Both the position numbers and the translations under genes were made by a program. The notes beneath the pieces were generated by a model, which was not told the DNA's origin, did no database searches, and saw only the letters and a list, made by a program, of their open reading frames with translations. From Planctomycetes bacterium GWF2_50_10 (GTDB lineage Bacteria > Planctomycetota > Phycisphaerae > Sedimentisphaerales > GWF2-50-10), in the NCBI GenBank assembly GCA_001824635.1, contig MHYB01000042.1:1-12756 (forward strand): a DNA stretch of 12,756 nt, written 5' to 3'. Below are positions 5,747-12,722 of the stretch, one piece after another (positions within the stretch are counted from its first letter, which is position 1; each line of letters begins with the position of its first letter).

Positions 5747-8635
5747 TCACGGGGAGGAAAAATTCTGGGAGGTTTTTGAGGATATGACGGCGGTGTAGGA
5801 ACGTGAGGTTGGAGTAAAGGTGCGGCCGGTTTTGGTGGGGGTGATTTTGCCGGTCCATTTATAGGGGACTTTGAGGGCGTAGTAGCCGGAGGTGTTTGTG
5901 GTGGTAGTTCCCCCGCCGCTGCTTGCGGTTATTGTTACGCCGGACAGCGCGGTGCCATTGGGGGATTTGACGTAGCCGGAAATAGTCGGCCTTACATAGG
6001 CTATGAAGTTTTGTGAACTCCTGGAAGCAGTAACACCTGTATAAGATAAATAGCTGGGAACAAAGCTGTAGCCGGTTTTAGTGGGGGTGATTTTGCCTGT
6101 CCATTTATAGGGCACTTTGAGGACGTAGTAGCCGGAGGTGTTTGTTGTTGTTTTGAGGCCGCCGCTGACTGTTACTGTAACGCCGGACAAGGCTGAGCCG
6201 CCGGATGTTTTGACATAGCCGGTTAAATTCACTGTGCGTACCGCCAATGCTCTTTTATCGATTCCAACGCCAGTGTTGTAGTTGTTCGTTTCGTTTGGTT
6301 CTACGACGGTATTTTGTGAATCCACTTTCATGCCCAGATAGATCGTAGTCGCGGCGGTATAGCCTGCCGGGGGCGCGGATGGCAATGTCAAAACAGAGGA
6401 CGTTTTTGCTTGATATGCGCCTGCGGCTAGGCCGGCACTGTAAAAATCTGAAGCGGCAAGCTTATAATCATCGGCATCGCCAATGGTCGAATCGTTGGAG
6501 ATATAAAATGAGACGGTAAATTGCCCTGCTCGCCTGGTTCCTAAATTCTTTACCATGTACTTGATCTGTATCTGCTGGCCATATCGAATTTGTGTTAAAA
6601 GTGCTTGCGAAGCGGCATCATAGGCTTTGAAGAAATACGCATCCTGGCCAGCCTGCTGGAAGCCGGCAAGATTGATATAATATGTAAACGGCGTGCCTTC
6701 TTCCCAGGACAGTTTGGGATAGCCGTCGCCTCCGACACACATTTTCCAAATATCCTCTGTGCCGTTTGCGGTCTCGCCGTAAAAATCCCAGCCGGCGGAA
6801 GTGAATGTCGAGATGCTTTTCATCTGGGCTGTGGTTTTGCCTGTCGCACCGCAACTGGTTGGAAAGCCACTGGTCTGTATATCCCAAAAACAATTGTAAT
6901 AGTCAGAATTAGTTCCCGAACTTGTAAAACCACCAGCACCATCTCCTTGTCCCACATCAACAACCCCGGTGGAAAAGCAGTTTCTCACAACAGCATCAGT
7001 TACAACACCAACTAATCCGCCAATACACCAATAATCTCCCAATTCAACATCGGCGGTAGAATATGAATTAGATATTTCGCCATCCCACATCAATCCCACC
7101 AAGCCGCCAACCATTTTATTGCCATAGACACTGCCCGAAGAGCGGCATTGATCGATGTGGCCATTATTCTCACCGACCAAGGCGCCGTAGCGTTCCTTTG
7201 TTCCGGGGGGATCCGATGGCAGCGGCCCCGTGACATCACAATCAGCGCTGCAGCGAATTATGTAGCCGTTTGCTGAATTTCTGCCGACCAGACCGCCGAG
7301 ATTGGCTTGCGCCGAAATAGTGCCGTTTATAACATGGCAATTCATTATCTTTCCGCGAATGTGATATCCTGCAAGGCTGCCTACACATTCAGCCCCTGGC
7401 GTGATTATTTGGGGATCACGAATTGTAAGGTTCTGGATTACTGAGTTGTCGGAATCTACAAATCCCCAAAGACCCAAAAGATATTTGCCTTCGGTGTAAT
7501 TAAAGCCGCTAATAATATGGCCGCGGCCATCAAAAGTGCCGGTAAATGAAAATGAAACATGGTAGTGAGCTCCGATTATGTTGTAGCTGTTGGCGTCCAA
7601 CACGGAGAGATCAATATCGGCCATCAATTTAAAATGGTTATCCCAGTGGTTCCAGAACAGGCCTATGGTATTGAATTGCTGGGCTGTGTATATAAGGTAT
7701 GGGTCTTGTTGTGTTCCCGTTCCACCGCCGTATAATTGGCTTGGCTGGGAATCGATGATATTTTCCCCATCGCAGCTTTCCCATATCAACCGCGGATAAT
7801 CCGAACCGGCATCAAGTTTCCATGCGTTTTCAACGCCCCAGCCCAGATATATATCTGCTGATTTCAACTGGTCGGTGGTTTTGCCGCGGCCGCCATCACT
7901 GGTTGCCTGGCCGCTTGTCAAAACATCCCAAAACGAATTATAGGTTACACCTCTGCTGGTTTTGCCTATCAAGCCGCCTGCGTCTGAAACGGCAGTAACT
8001 TCTCCTGTACTGTAGCACCGTGTTATCAAGCTATAATTATAGCCAACTAAGCCGCCGACAAACTGATTGCCACTGACTTTTGCCATACTATAACAATTCG
8101 ATATTATTTCCGTATTCTTTGCAACAAGCCCACCAACGAACTTGTCGCCTGACACAGTACCAGTCACATAACAATTTTGTATATGGCCGTAATCGAAATT
8201 ACTCCCAACCAGTCCGGCTACATAATCCCCATCGCCGGCATTTATATTACAATCGACAACTCCCAGATTCTCGATCTGTCCCGAACCCGCTAAATACCCA
8301 AAAAGCCCCACATAGTTAGCGCCGGGCATATTGATATCGGCATTTCGGATGACATGATAATTGCCATCAAAGATGCCGGTAAATCTTGTATTGCTGTTTC
8401 CCACCGGCGTTAAATTTACATCGGTCAGGTCAATATCGGCGGTTAGGATGAATTGTTTGTTCCACTTGTTGGGGTCATTTGTCAATAACAACCAGTCGTT
8501 AGCGTCGGCGATTTGATATGGGTTGTCGGCTGTACCATCGCCGCCGCTGTACGCCAATGCACCAGAGGTTAAACACAGGCAGAGGCACAGCGTAAAACGC
8601 ACAATGACGTTAAGAACCGTATCGAAATTATTCAT
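5747..8635 (-). CDS. Large secreted GLUG-repeat protein with CARDB and two carboxypeptidase-regulatory-like domains
   Basis: 962 residues, with a signal peptide (Arg13, hydrophobic to about 28, cleavage near ALA-YS). Two tandem modules follow: about 30-288 and 302-645, each opening with a GG(D/T)GTxxxPYxI motif, carrying GLUG units (VGGLVGYN-like, five in the first and about seven in the second) and closing with FWDxxTSG...GKTTxQ(L/M)K...YPxLxWE. Next comes a CARDB-like domain (about 650-790, ending VVEPNETNNYN), then two homologous beta-sandwich domains at about 802-880 and 884-961 with the (L/I)(T/S)GYVK...ALSGVT...NTSGYY pattern. GLUG repeats probably form a beta-helix; surface adhesion or glycan binding is a guess. 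No catalytic residues, cell-wall anchor or sorting tail are seen. Ribosome site GGTGAG lies four bases before the ATG. It has its own terminator at 5353-5396. Confidence 0.92.
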   Translation of the reverse strand: MNNFDTVLNVIVRFTLCLCLCLTSGALAYSGGDGTADNPYQIADANDWLLLTNDPNKWNKQFILTADIDLTDVNLTPVGNSNTRFTGIFDGNYHVIRNADINMPGANYVGLFGYLAGSGQIENLGVVDCNINAGDGDYVAGLVGSNFDYGHIQNCYVTGTVSGDKFVGGLVAKNTEIISNCYSMAKVSGNQFVGGLVGYNYSLITRCYSTGEVTAVSDAGGLIGKTSRGVTYNSFWDVLTSGQATSDGGRGKTTDQLKSADIYLGWGVENAWKLDAGSDYPRLIWESCDGENIIDSQPSQLYGGGTGTQQDPYLIYTAQQFNTIGLFWNHWDNHFKLMADIDLSVLDANSYNIIGAHYHVSFSFTGTFDGRGHIISGFNYTEGKYLLGLWGFVDSDNSVIQNLTIRDPQIITPGAECVGSLAGYHIRGKIMNCHVINGTISAQANLGGLVGRNSANGYIIRCSADCDVTGPLPSDPPGTKERYGALVGENNGHIDQCRSSGSVYGNKMVGGLVGLMWDGEISNSYSTADVELGDYWCIGGLVGVVTDAVVRNCFSTGVVDVGQGDGAGGFTSSGTNSDYYNCFWDIQTSGFPTSCGATGKTTAQMKSISTFTSAGWDFYGETANGTEDIWKMCVGGDGYPKLSWEEGTPFTYYINLAGFQQAGQDAYFFKAYDAASQALLTQIRYGQQIQIKYMVKNLGTRRAGQFTVSFYISNDSTIGDADDYKLAASDFYSAGLAAGAYQAKTSSVLTLPSAPPAGYTAATTIYLGMKVDSQNTVVEPNETNNYNTGVGIDKRALAVRTVNLTGYVKTSGGSALSGVTVTVSGGLKTTTNTSGYYVLKVPYKWTGKITPTKTGYSFVPSYLSYTGVTASRSSQNFIAYVRPTISGYVKSPNGTALSGVTITASSGGGTTTTNTSGYYALKVPYKWTGKITPTKTGRTFTPTSRSYTAVISSKTSQNFSSP
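5825..5899 (-). repeat. 75-bp intragenic direct repeat, copy 1
   Basis: Matches 6071-6145 at 71 of 75 bases, offset 246 bp (82 codons). It encodes the core of the second C-terminal domain (TNTSGYYALKVPYKWTGKIT and onward). Identity falls off sharply on both sides although the domains are homologous along their whole length. Confidence 0.85.
6071..6145 (-). repeat. 75-bp intragenic direct repeat, copy 2
   Basis: Partner of 5825-5899, with four mismatches in 75 bases. It encodes the same core in the first C-terminal domain, with Val in place of Ala after GYY. Confidence 0.85.
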
Positions 8636-8655
8636 CTGCTCACCATTTGTATAGG

Positions 8656-8691
8656 TATATAAAAAGCTTGTATTTACAAACTTTTTATATA
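8656..8691 (-). promoter_or_regulatory. 36-bp palindrome in the GLUG-gene leader or promoter
   Basis: The 17-base arms TATATAAAAAGCTTGTA (8656-8672) and TACAAACTTTTTATATA (8675-8691) are complementary except at one position, with a 2-base centre. In leftward RNA the exception is a G-U pair, so all 17 positions pair. It ends 20 bases before the start codon, beside the ribosome site. It could be an operator or an mRNA hairpin controlling translation; no T-run follows on the leftward strand, so it is not a normal terminator. Confidence 0.55.
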
Positions 8692-8814
8692 GATGGCCTG
8701 GGAGTCTCTTTTGTTACACAAAATTTAAAAAATCTTATGGCCAAAGAAAAATGCGGGGCTTTTCTCCTCTCAATAGACCTATTATGCTGGTTTTGGTGAG
8801 AATTTCAAGGAAAA

Positions 8815-8909
8815 CTGGTAGTCTGTCAGCCTTGAATTATATAAGTGGCTGGATTGGAGAGCGTGAGAACACGGCCAAAATGGCCGTGTCACAAATGGCA
8901 GACTAACAG
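8815..8909. repeat. 95-bp element with imperfect 13-bp terminal inverted repeats
   Basis: CTGGTAGTCTGTC (8815-8827) is the inverted complement of GGCAGACTAACAG (8897-8909) at 11 of 13 positions. Inside lie AGCC/GGCT (8828-8831 with 8847-8850) and a perfect hairpin at 8869-8889. No target-site duplication is obvious. It could be a non-coding RNA, a MITE-like element or a dispersed palindromic repeat. Confidence 0.4.
8869..8889. repeat. Perfect 9-bp hairpin, ACACGGCCA-AAA-TGGCCGTGT
   Basis: The arms at 8869-8877 and 8881-8889 are exactly complementary around a three-base loop. No T-tract follows on either strand, so it is a poor intrinsic terminator. It looks like a REP-type palindromic unit. 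Confidence 0.6.
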
Positions 8910-8951
8910 CACCCTAAATGAATCCAGAATTTGCAAAAGTCGGAGTCTAAA

Positions 8952-8971
8952 CCCACGATTGCCATCGTGGG
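8952..8971. repeat. Perfect 8-bp hairpin, CCCACGAT-TGCC-ATCGTGGG
   Basis: The arms at 8952-8959 and 8964-8971 are exactly complementary with a four-base loop. Read leftward it lies 45 bases after the stop of the small 9017-9307 gene and is followed by only TTT, so it might be a weak terminator or RNA-stabilising hairpin for that gene, or a dispersed palindromic repeat. Confidence 0.5.
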
Positions 8972-9016
8972 CTAGTTCTACACAGCCTAGTTGGCGGGCT
9001 GGGTTTTGGTTTCGGG

Positions 9017-9307
9017 TCAGCTGCGATCCTGCTGGCCTTTTGCGAGTTCATACATGCCGTGGCCGCTGCTGCGAAGTTTTCCCTGGCGGACTAATTCTTC
9101 CCAGACTTCGCGAGGGAACTGGTTTGGCGGGGTTATCGCGTAAATACCGCTGTGGCCGCTAGAAAACGCGCCTTTGCCCAGGCGGGAATCGTCGTCAAGG
9201 GATGTGAGCTTGAGCCGTTTTTTGAAGGCCTTGAGCGCACTTTTGAGGGTTTCCGGCGGAATCTGCGATGCCTGGGGATCATTTTGTGGATTTTGCTGTT
9301 CTTGCAT
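9017..9307 (-). CDS. Unknown 96-residue protein
   Basis: Not assignable to a named family. A polar Gln/Pro-rich start (1-18) leads into a basic helix (ETLKSALKAFKKRLKLTSLD, 19-38), then a compact block at about 50-90 (SGIYAITPPNQFPREVWEEL followed by VRQGKLRSSGHGMYELA) that resembles the last helix and wing of a winged-helix fold; this is an impression from pattern. From memory, similar small proteins occur in planctomycetes, but this is unverified. The start is supported by AAAGGA a few bases before the ATG. It lies 83 bases downstream of tRNA-Pro on the same strand and could be cotranscribed with it. Confidence 0.75.
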   Translation of the reverse strand: MQEQQNPQNDPQASQIPPETLKSALKAFKKRLKLTSLDDDSRLGKGAFSSGHSGIYAITPPNQFPREVWEELVRQGKLRSSGHGMYELAKGQQDRS

Positions 9308-9371
9308 GGATTTTCCTTTGTGAGAGCTTGAATACTTTTCCCCTGCTCACCTTTGTAAATTCACCTGCTCT

Positions 9372-9392
9372 GATTTTGCTAAAGGCAAAATC
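9372..9392 (-). other. Hairpin overlapping the 3' end of tRNA-Pro
   Basis: GATTTTGC (9372-9379) and GCAAAATC (9385-9392) are perfectly complementary with a five-base loop. The right arm includes the tRNA discriminator base and the last acceptor-stem base. No U-run follows, so a role in 3' trailer processing or pausing is as likely as termination. Confidence 0.3.
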
Positions 9393-9465
9393 GGGGAAAC
9401 AGGATTCGAACCTGCGACCTCTGCGTCCCGAACGCAGCGCTCTAGCCAAGCTGAGCTATTCCCCG
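9391..9465 (-). tRNA. tRNA-Pro (anticodon CGG)
   Basis: 75 bases that fold as a full cloverleaf: acceptor CGGGGAA/TTCCCCG, D-arm GCTC/GAGC with GG in the loop, anticodon stem CTGCG/CGCAG around loop TTCGGGA (anticodon CGG, reading CCG), a five-base variable region, and T-arm GCAGG-TTCGAAT-CCTGT. The discriminator is A. CCA is not encoded (TTT follows), so it must be added enzymatically. Confidence 0.97.
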
Positions 9466-9485
9466 TAACCGGGCACAAAACTGAT

Positions 9486-9514
9486 ATTTTACCCCCAAAA
9501 AAAGCAAATGCAAA
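9486..9514 (-). promoter_or_regulatory. Candidate promoter of tRNA-Pro
   Basis: Leftward -10 TAAAAT (9486-9491, 5 of 6) with -35 TTTGCA (9509-9514, 4 of 6) at a 17-base spacing. The start would be near 9479, about 14 bases before the mature tRNA. The surrounding sequence is A/T-homopolymeric, so chance matches are easy. Confidence 0.35.
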
Positions 9515-9561
9515 AGTTTTTTTCACAATTACTGCCAGCCAAACAAACCATGCAAAACTAT

Positions 9562-10248
9562 TTATCGCCTAGAGCCATTATATAAGCGGTTTCTCACCTT
9601 TTTCCGAACTATCGCAAAAGGCAACAAACACACTAAACCTGCAAATTTAAACCACCACCATATCCAGAACAAAAGCCATGCGGCAATCAGCCAAGGTAAT
9701 TTATATAGTGGGAATATTATCTGCCGTTTTTCGTGAATGTAATATGAAACATTTTTCCCATTCCAAGCAACAGAGCCCTGGGGCTCATACCTTATTGCAC
9801 TTAGCTTTGGAAGTCGCATTCCGATATGCGCTGCTAATGGCTCTAAAATAAAAATTTTTTTATCTTTGGAAAAGGTTACCCATGCATGCCCTTCCTGATA
9901 TTTGCCACAGAGGCCTACTACATAACGCGCATCATAACCCATCTCTAGCAATTGCCGCCATGCATATATGGAAAAATCGTCACAATCACCTTTCATGATT
10001 TTTTCGAAAGTTTCTGGAGGCATCCAAAAATCTTCGACCCCGAAAAGCTCTTTATCGGAAACGTACTTACATCTACTAAGAAATTTCCGTAACTCATTTA
10101 AATCATTAAATTTATTTACTAACGGCTCAGACAAATATCTTTCCACGGGGAAATGCGGAATAAATTTATGCTTTCTCTTCCTTGATATAGGCTTGGCTAT
10201 CTGCTTGCCAATAGTATCATAAATTTGTGGTATTATTTCGGTTATCAT
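9562..10248 (-). CDS. Transglutaminase-like cysteine peptidase with C-terminal membrane segment
   Basis: 228 residues. The core at about 60-140 has the papain-like/transglutaminase triad pattern: GDCDDFSIYAWRQLL with Cys89, EGHAWVTF with His121, and FILEP with Glu136 as acidic partner. This resembles bacterial transglutaminase-like cysteine proteinases (BTLCP-like). No signal peptide; the start is strongly basic (KPISRKRKHKF, 19-29). Residues 184-214 are very hydrophobic and Trp-rich with a Lys at 201, so one long or two short membrane segments, followed by a basic tail; with two segments the catalytic part would face the cytoplasm. The ATG is six bases after the priA stop, with no clear ribosome site. 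It is AT-rich compared with priA (22 of 60 bases G+C at 9661-9720 and 19 of 60 at 9841-9900). Substrate unknown. Confidence 0.82.
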   Translation of the reverse strand: MITEIIPQIYDTIGKQIAKPISRKRKHKFIPHFPVERYLSEPLVNKFNDLNELRKFLSRCKYVSDKELFGVEDFWMPPETFEKIMKGDCDDFSIYAWRQLLEMGYDARYVVGLCGKYQEGHAWVTFSKDKKIFILEPLAAHIGMRLPKLSAIRYEPQGSVAWNGKNVSYYIHEKRQIIFPLYKLPWLIAAWLLFWIWWWFKFAGLVCLLPFAIVRKKVRNRLYNGSRR

Positions 10249-10254
10249 ATAGGG

Positions 10255-12588
10255 CTAAAGCAAGTTTACGGGGTCAACATCTACAATGATCTTTGTCTGG
10301 GTCTTGAAAACGACTGAGCCGCGGACGCAGTAAAGCAGGTGTTGTATCTGCTGGGGCGAAACGGATTCAAGTATAATCTGCATGCGGTGGAAACGTTCTA
10401 TTCTGCTGATGATGCAAGGCATTGGGCCACGCACCTTGATCTTAAGAGACTGGCTGGCGATCGCGGCGTGGATATGCTGGGCGAACGAGTTAAAATTCTT
10501 TGTGAGCCTGTCGTAAATCGTGTCTTTGGCCACGATATACGCAAGCCTGCCGAACGGCGGCAGCGTACAGGCCTGGCGAACTTTCAATTCCTCCGCTATA
10601 AAATTTTCGAAATCATATTTTACGGCATATTTGATTGCGCTCTGGCCGGGGAGCAATGTCTGAATCACAACCTTGCCCTGCTTATCCGACCGCCCGGCCC
10701 TGCCGGCAACCTGGGTGATCAGCTGGAACGTTCGCTCGTTTGCCCGGAAATCCGGCACATACAAGCTGGTATCGGCGCTGATAATGCCCACGAGCGTGAC
10801 GTTGGGAAAATGCAGACCCTTGGCGAGTATCTGCGTGCCGGCGAGTACCCTAATTTTGTTATCGGCGAAATCTTTGAGCAGGTCGTAATATTCACGAGGC
10901 TGGATTGAATCGCTATCAACCCTGGCTATGGCGATATCGGGGAACTTGCGGGACAATTCCTCTTCAAGCTTTTGAGAACCAAGGCCGAGCATGATCATTT
11001 TTGTCTGGCAAAGAGGGCATTTTTCCGGCACGAGCGTCTGGCTCATGCAGTAATGGCACAGGGCGTAACCGGAGTTTATATGCTTGCCGGCGAAGGTCTG
11101 GAATTTTCCGGCACGACCGGCGGTCAGGGCTTTGTGGAATGTAAGCGTAACGTCGCAGTTGCGGCATTGGAGGCTGTGCTTGCATTTGGGGCAGAAAACG
11201 TAATTGCTGTATCCGCGACGGTTGAGCAAAAGAATCGCCTGTTCGCCGCGACCAAGCACGGCATCTAGCTCTTTATGAAGAACGGGGCTTATCAGCATAG
11301 GTTCGCTTGAGGGCAGGTCCTTCATATCCACAACCCGCATTTCGGGCATGGGCAGGTCGAGGATGCGTTTTTTGATCCGGACGATCTGGTAGTGATCCCT
11401 GGTTGAGGCGTTTTGGAGGCTTTCAAGTGAAGGAGTCGCTGAACCGAGTATGCAGTGTACCCCCTCTAAATGGCAGCGTTTGACGGCGACATCACGGCCA
11501 TGGTATCTTGGGGCGGTATCCTGTTTGTAGCTTGGTTCATGCTCTTCATCTACGACAACCAGGCCAAGATTTGGCAGCGGCGCGAAGATGGCCGATCTTG
11601 CGCCGATTACGACATCCGCCTGGCCGGCGCGAATTGTCTGCCATTGGCTGTTTCGCTGCGCACCGCCAAGGCCTGAGTGCATAACGGCAACCCTTTTGAA
11701 CCTGGCGGAAAAACGATTAACTGTCTGGGCGGTAAGCGCGATCTCCGGCAGAAGCACGATAGCACTTTTACCGGCGGCCACAACGTGCTCGATGGCACGA
11801 ATGTAAATTTCGGTTTTGCCGCTGTCGGTTACGCCGTGAAGAAGGGTAACGCCGAACTGGCTGGTATCTATTTTGGCATTTATGGCCGTAAGCGCATTGC
11901 CCTGCTCGTTGTTGAGAATAATGTTTTTAGATTCATTTACAAATGCCTTGGGTATGGCTGGCAGTGCTTTTGTTATCACACGGCAGCACATTTTGGTAAG
12001 GCCCGCGGCCATAAGATTTTTTACCGGCAAATTTGTACACTGGGCATGGTTGCAAAGTTCTTTTAGATCCATCGCGGATCCTTCGTCCCTGCAATGATGG
12101 GCTGTGAGGATTTCGATGAGCAGTTTCTGCTTTTTGCCGATTTTTTTTTCGCCGGTGTTTGTTTGGGCGAGATATATGAATTTTTGTTCGCTTGTGCCGA
12201 CGGCCTTTTTGACGGCAGAGGGTAAAATCGCAGCTAAGACCTGTCCCAGGGGGCAAAAATAGTAACTGCTGATCCAGCCTGCGAGTTCCATGAGTCTGCA
12301 GTCCAGCAGCGGCTGGGCATCGACGAGCTTTTTTACCAGCTTGATCTTGTATCGACCTGGCTTAGGGACTTCATCAAGTACCTCGATGCAGTAGCCTTGG
12401 GTGGGCTTGTTTGCCTTGCCAAATGGGACTTCGACGCGCTGGCCGGGGATGACGGGCCAGATTTCGTCGGGAACGAGATAATCAAACGTGGTATCGACGG
12501 CTGCCTCAAACGCGACTCGTATCGCATGTGAGCAGCTTACTTGCGGCTGATCGTCGCGGGCGAACAAATTACCTGTTGAATCTCTCAT
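10255..12588 (-). CDS. priA: Primosomal protein N' (replication-restart helicase PriA)
   Basis: 777 residues from the ATG at 12588. PriA recognises stalled forks and reloads the replisome. Visible: N-terminal DNA-binding domain (AAVDTTFDYLVPDE, 29-42), Walker A GVTDSGKT (252-259, Asp where Gly is usual), LPEIALTAQ (280-288), DEEH box (347-350), GSATPS (382-387), eight zinc-site cysteines in four CxxC pairs (466/469, 475/478, 511/514, 524/527), GTQILAKGLHFPNV (584-597) and QVAGRAGR (626-633). Between the second and third cysteine pairs there are 32 residues, longer than I expect for the family, suggesting an insertion of about 15. An in-frame TTG at 12627 would add 13 residues but coincides with a TTGACA box, so ATG is preferred. 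The peptidase gene follows by six bases. Confidence 0.95.
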   Translation of the reverse strand: MRDSTGNLFARDDQPQVSCSHAIRVAFEAAVDTTFDYLVPDEIWPVIPGQRVEVPFGKANKPTQGYCIEVLDEVPKPGRYKIKLVKKLVDAQPLLDCRLMELAGWISSYYFCPLGQVLAAILPSAVKKAVGTSEQKFIYLAQTNTGEKKIGKKQKLLIEILTAHHCRDEGSAMDLKELCNHAQCTNLPVKNLMAAGLTKMCCRVITKALPAIPKAFVNESKNIILNNEQGNALTAINAKIDTSQFGVTLLHGVTDSGKTEIYIRAIEHVVAAGKSAIVLLPEIALTAQTVNRFSARFKRVAVMHSGLGGAQRNSQWQTIRAGQADVVIGARSAIFAPLPNLGLVVVDEEHEPSYKQDTAPRYHGRDVAVKRCHLEGVHCILGSATPSLESLQNASTRDHYQIVRIKKRILDLPMPEMRVVDMKDLPSSEPMLISPVLHKELDAVLGRGEQAILLLNRRGYSNYVFCPKCKHSLQCRNCDVTLTFHKALTAGRAGKFQTFAGKHINSGYALCHYCMSQTLVPEKCPLCQTKMIMLGLGSQKLEEELSRKFPDIAIARVDSDSIQPREYYDLLKDFADNKIRVLAGTQILAKGLHFPNVTLVGIISADTSLYVPDFRANERTFQLITQVAGRAGRSDKQGKVVIQTLLPGQSAIKYAVKYDFENFIAEELKVRQACTLPPFGRLAYIVAKDTIYDRLTKNFNSFAQHIHAAIASQSLKIKVRGPMPCIISRIERFHRMQIILESVSPQQIQHLLYCVRGSVVFKTQTKIIVDVDPVNLL

Positions 12589-12598
12589 TGAAGCGGGG

Positions 12599-12627
12599 AT
12601 TTTCGCACCAGATTTGAGGCATGTCAA
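12599..12627 (-). promoter_or_regulatory. Candidate promoter for priA
   Basis: Leftward, TTGACA (12622-12627, exact consensus) stands 17 bases before GAAAAT (12599-12604, 4 of 6 to TATAAT). Transcription would start near 12592, only a few bases ahead of the ATG at 12588. An alternative leftward -10, TATAAT at 12667-12672, has no good -35 but would give a normal-length leader. Confidence 0.35.
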
Positions 12628-12653
12628 GCCGATAAGAATTTAATGTAAGCGGC

Positions 12654-12681
12654 TTGTATTCCATTAATTATAACCTATAAT
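12654..12681 (+). promoter_or_regulatory. Candidate rightward promoter in the divergent region
   Basis: -35 TTGTAT (12654-12659, 4 of 6), 16-base spacer, -10 TATAAT (12676-12681, exact). The start would be near 12688, leaving a leader of about 35 bases before the ATG at 12723. It overlaps a leftward TATAAT at 12667-12672, so the divergent genes may share control sequence. Confidence 0.45.
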
Positions 12682-12722
12682 TGCCGCACGAACCAAATTT
12701 GTAACCTGTCTGCGAGAGTTTT

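Larger units (their letters stand above)
8636..9016. other. Gene-free stretch with four inverted-repeat structures
   Basis: No credible gene is visible on either strand. Contents are a 36-bp palindrome (8656-8691), a 95-bp segment bounded by inverted repeats (8815-8909) with an inner hairpin (8869-8889), and another hairpin (8952-8971). It must also hold the promoter of the GLUG gene, which I could not identify with confidence; TATATA inside the palindrome is a weak -10 candidate. Confidence 0.5.

Noticed and set aside
8869..8971. The two GC-rich hairpins as a CRISPR-like array
   Set aside because: The hairpins differ from each other in sequence, occur only once each, and there are no regular spacers or cas genes.
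9268..9468. Rightward 66-codon open frame ending in QDSNLRPLRPERSALAKLSYSP-like sequence
   Set aside because: It reads the complement of tRNA-Pro; this is a well-known artefact in protein databases and not a gene.
9497..9525. A-run/T-run stem as a terminator for the peptidase gene
   Set aside because: The stem is only A-T pairs around a long loop, too weak to call; the homopolymers can arise by chance in this AT-rich stretch.
11677..12066. Rightward 129-codon open frame inside priA
   Set aside because: Antisense to the PriA helicase core, where the leftward frame carries all family motifs.
12589..12627. TTG start adding 13 residues to PriA
   Set aside because: No ribosome site, a rare start codon, and the TTG is part of an exact TTGACA box; the ATG at 12588 is preferred, though not proven.
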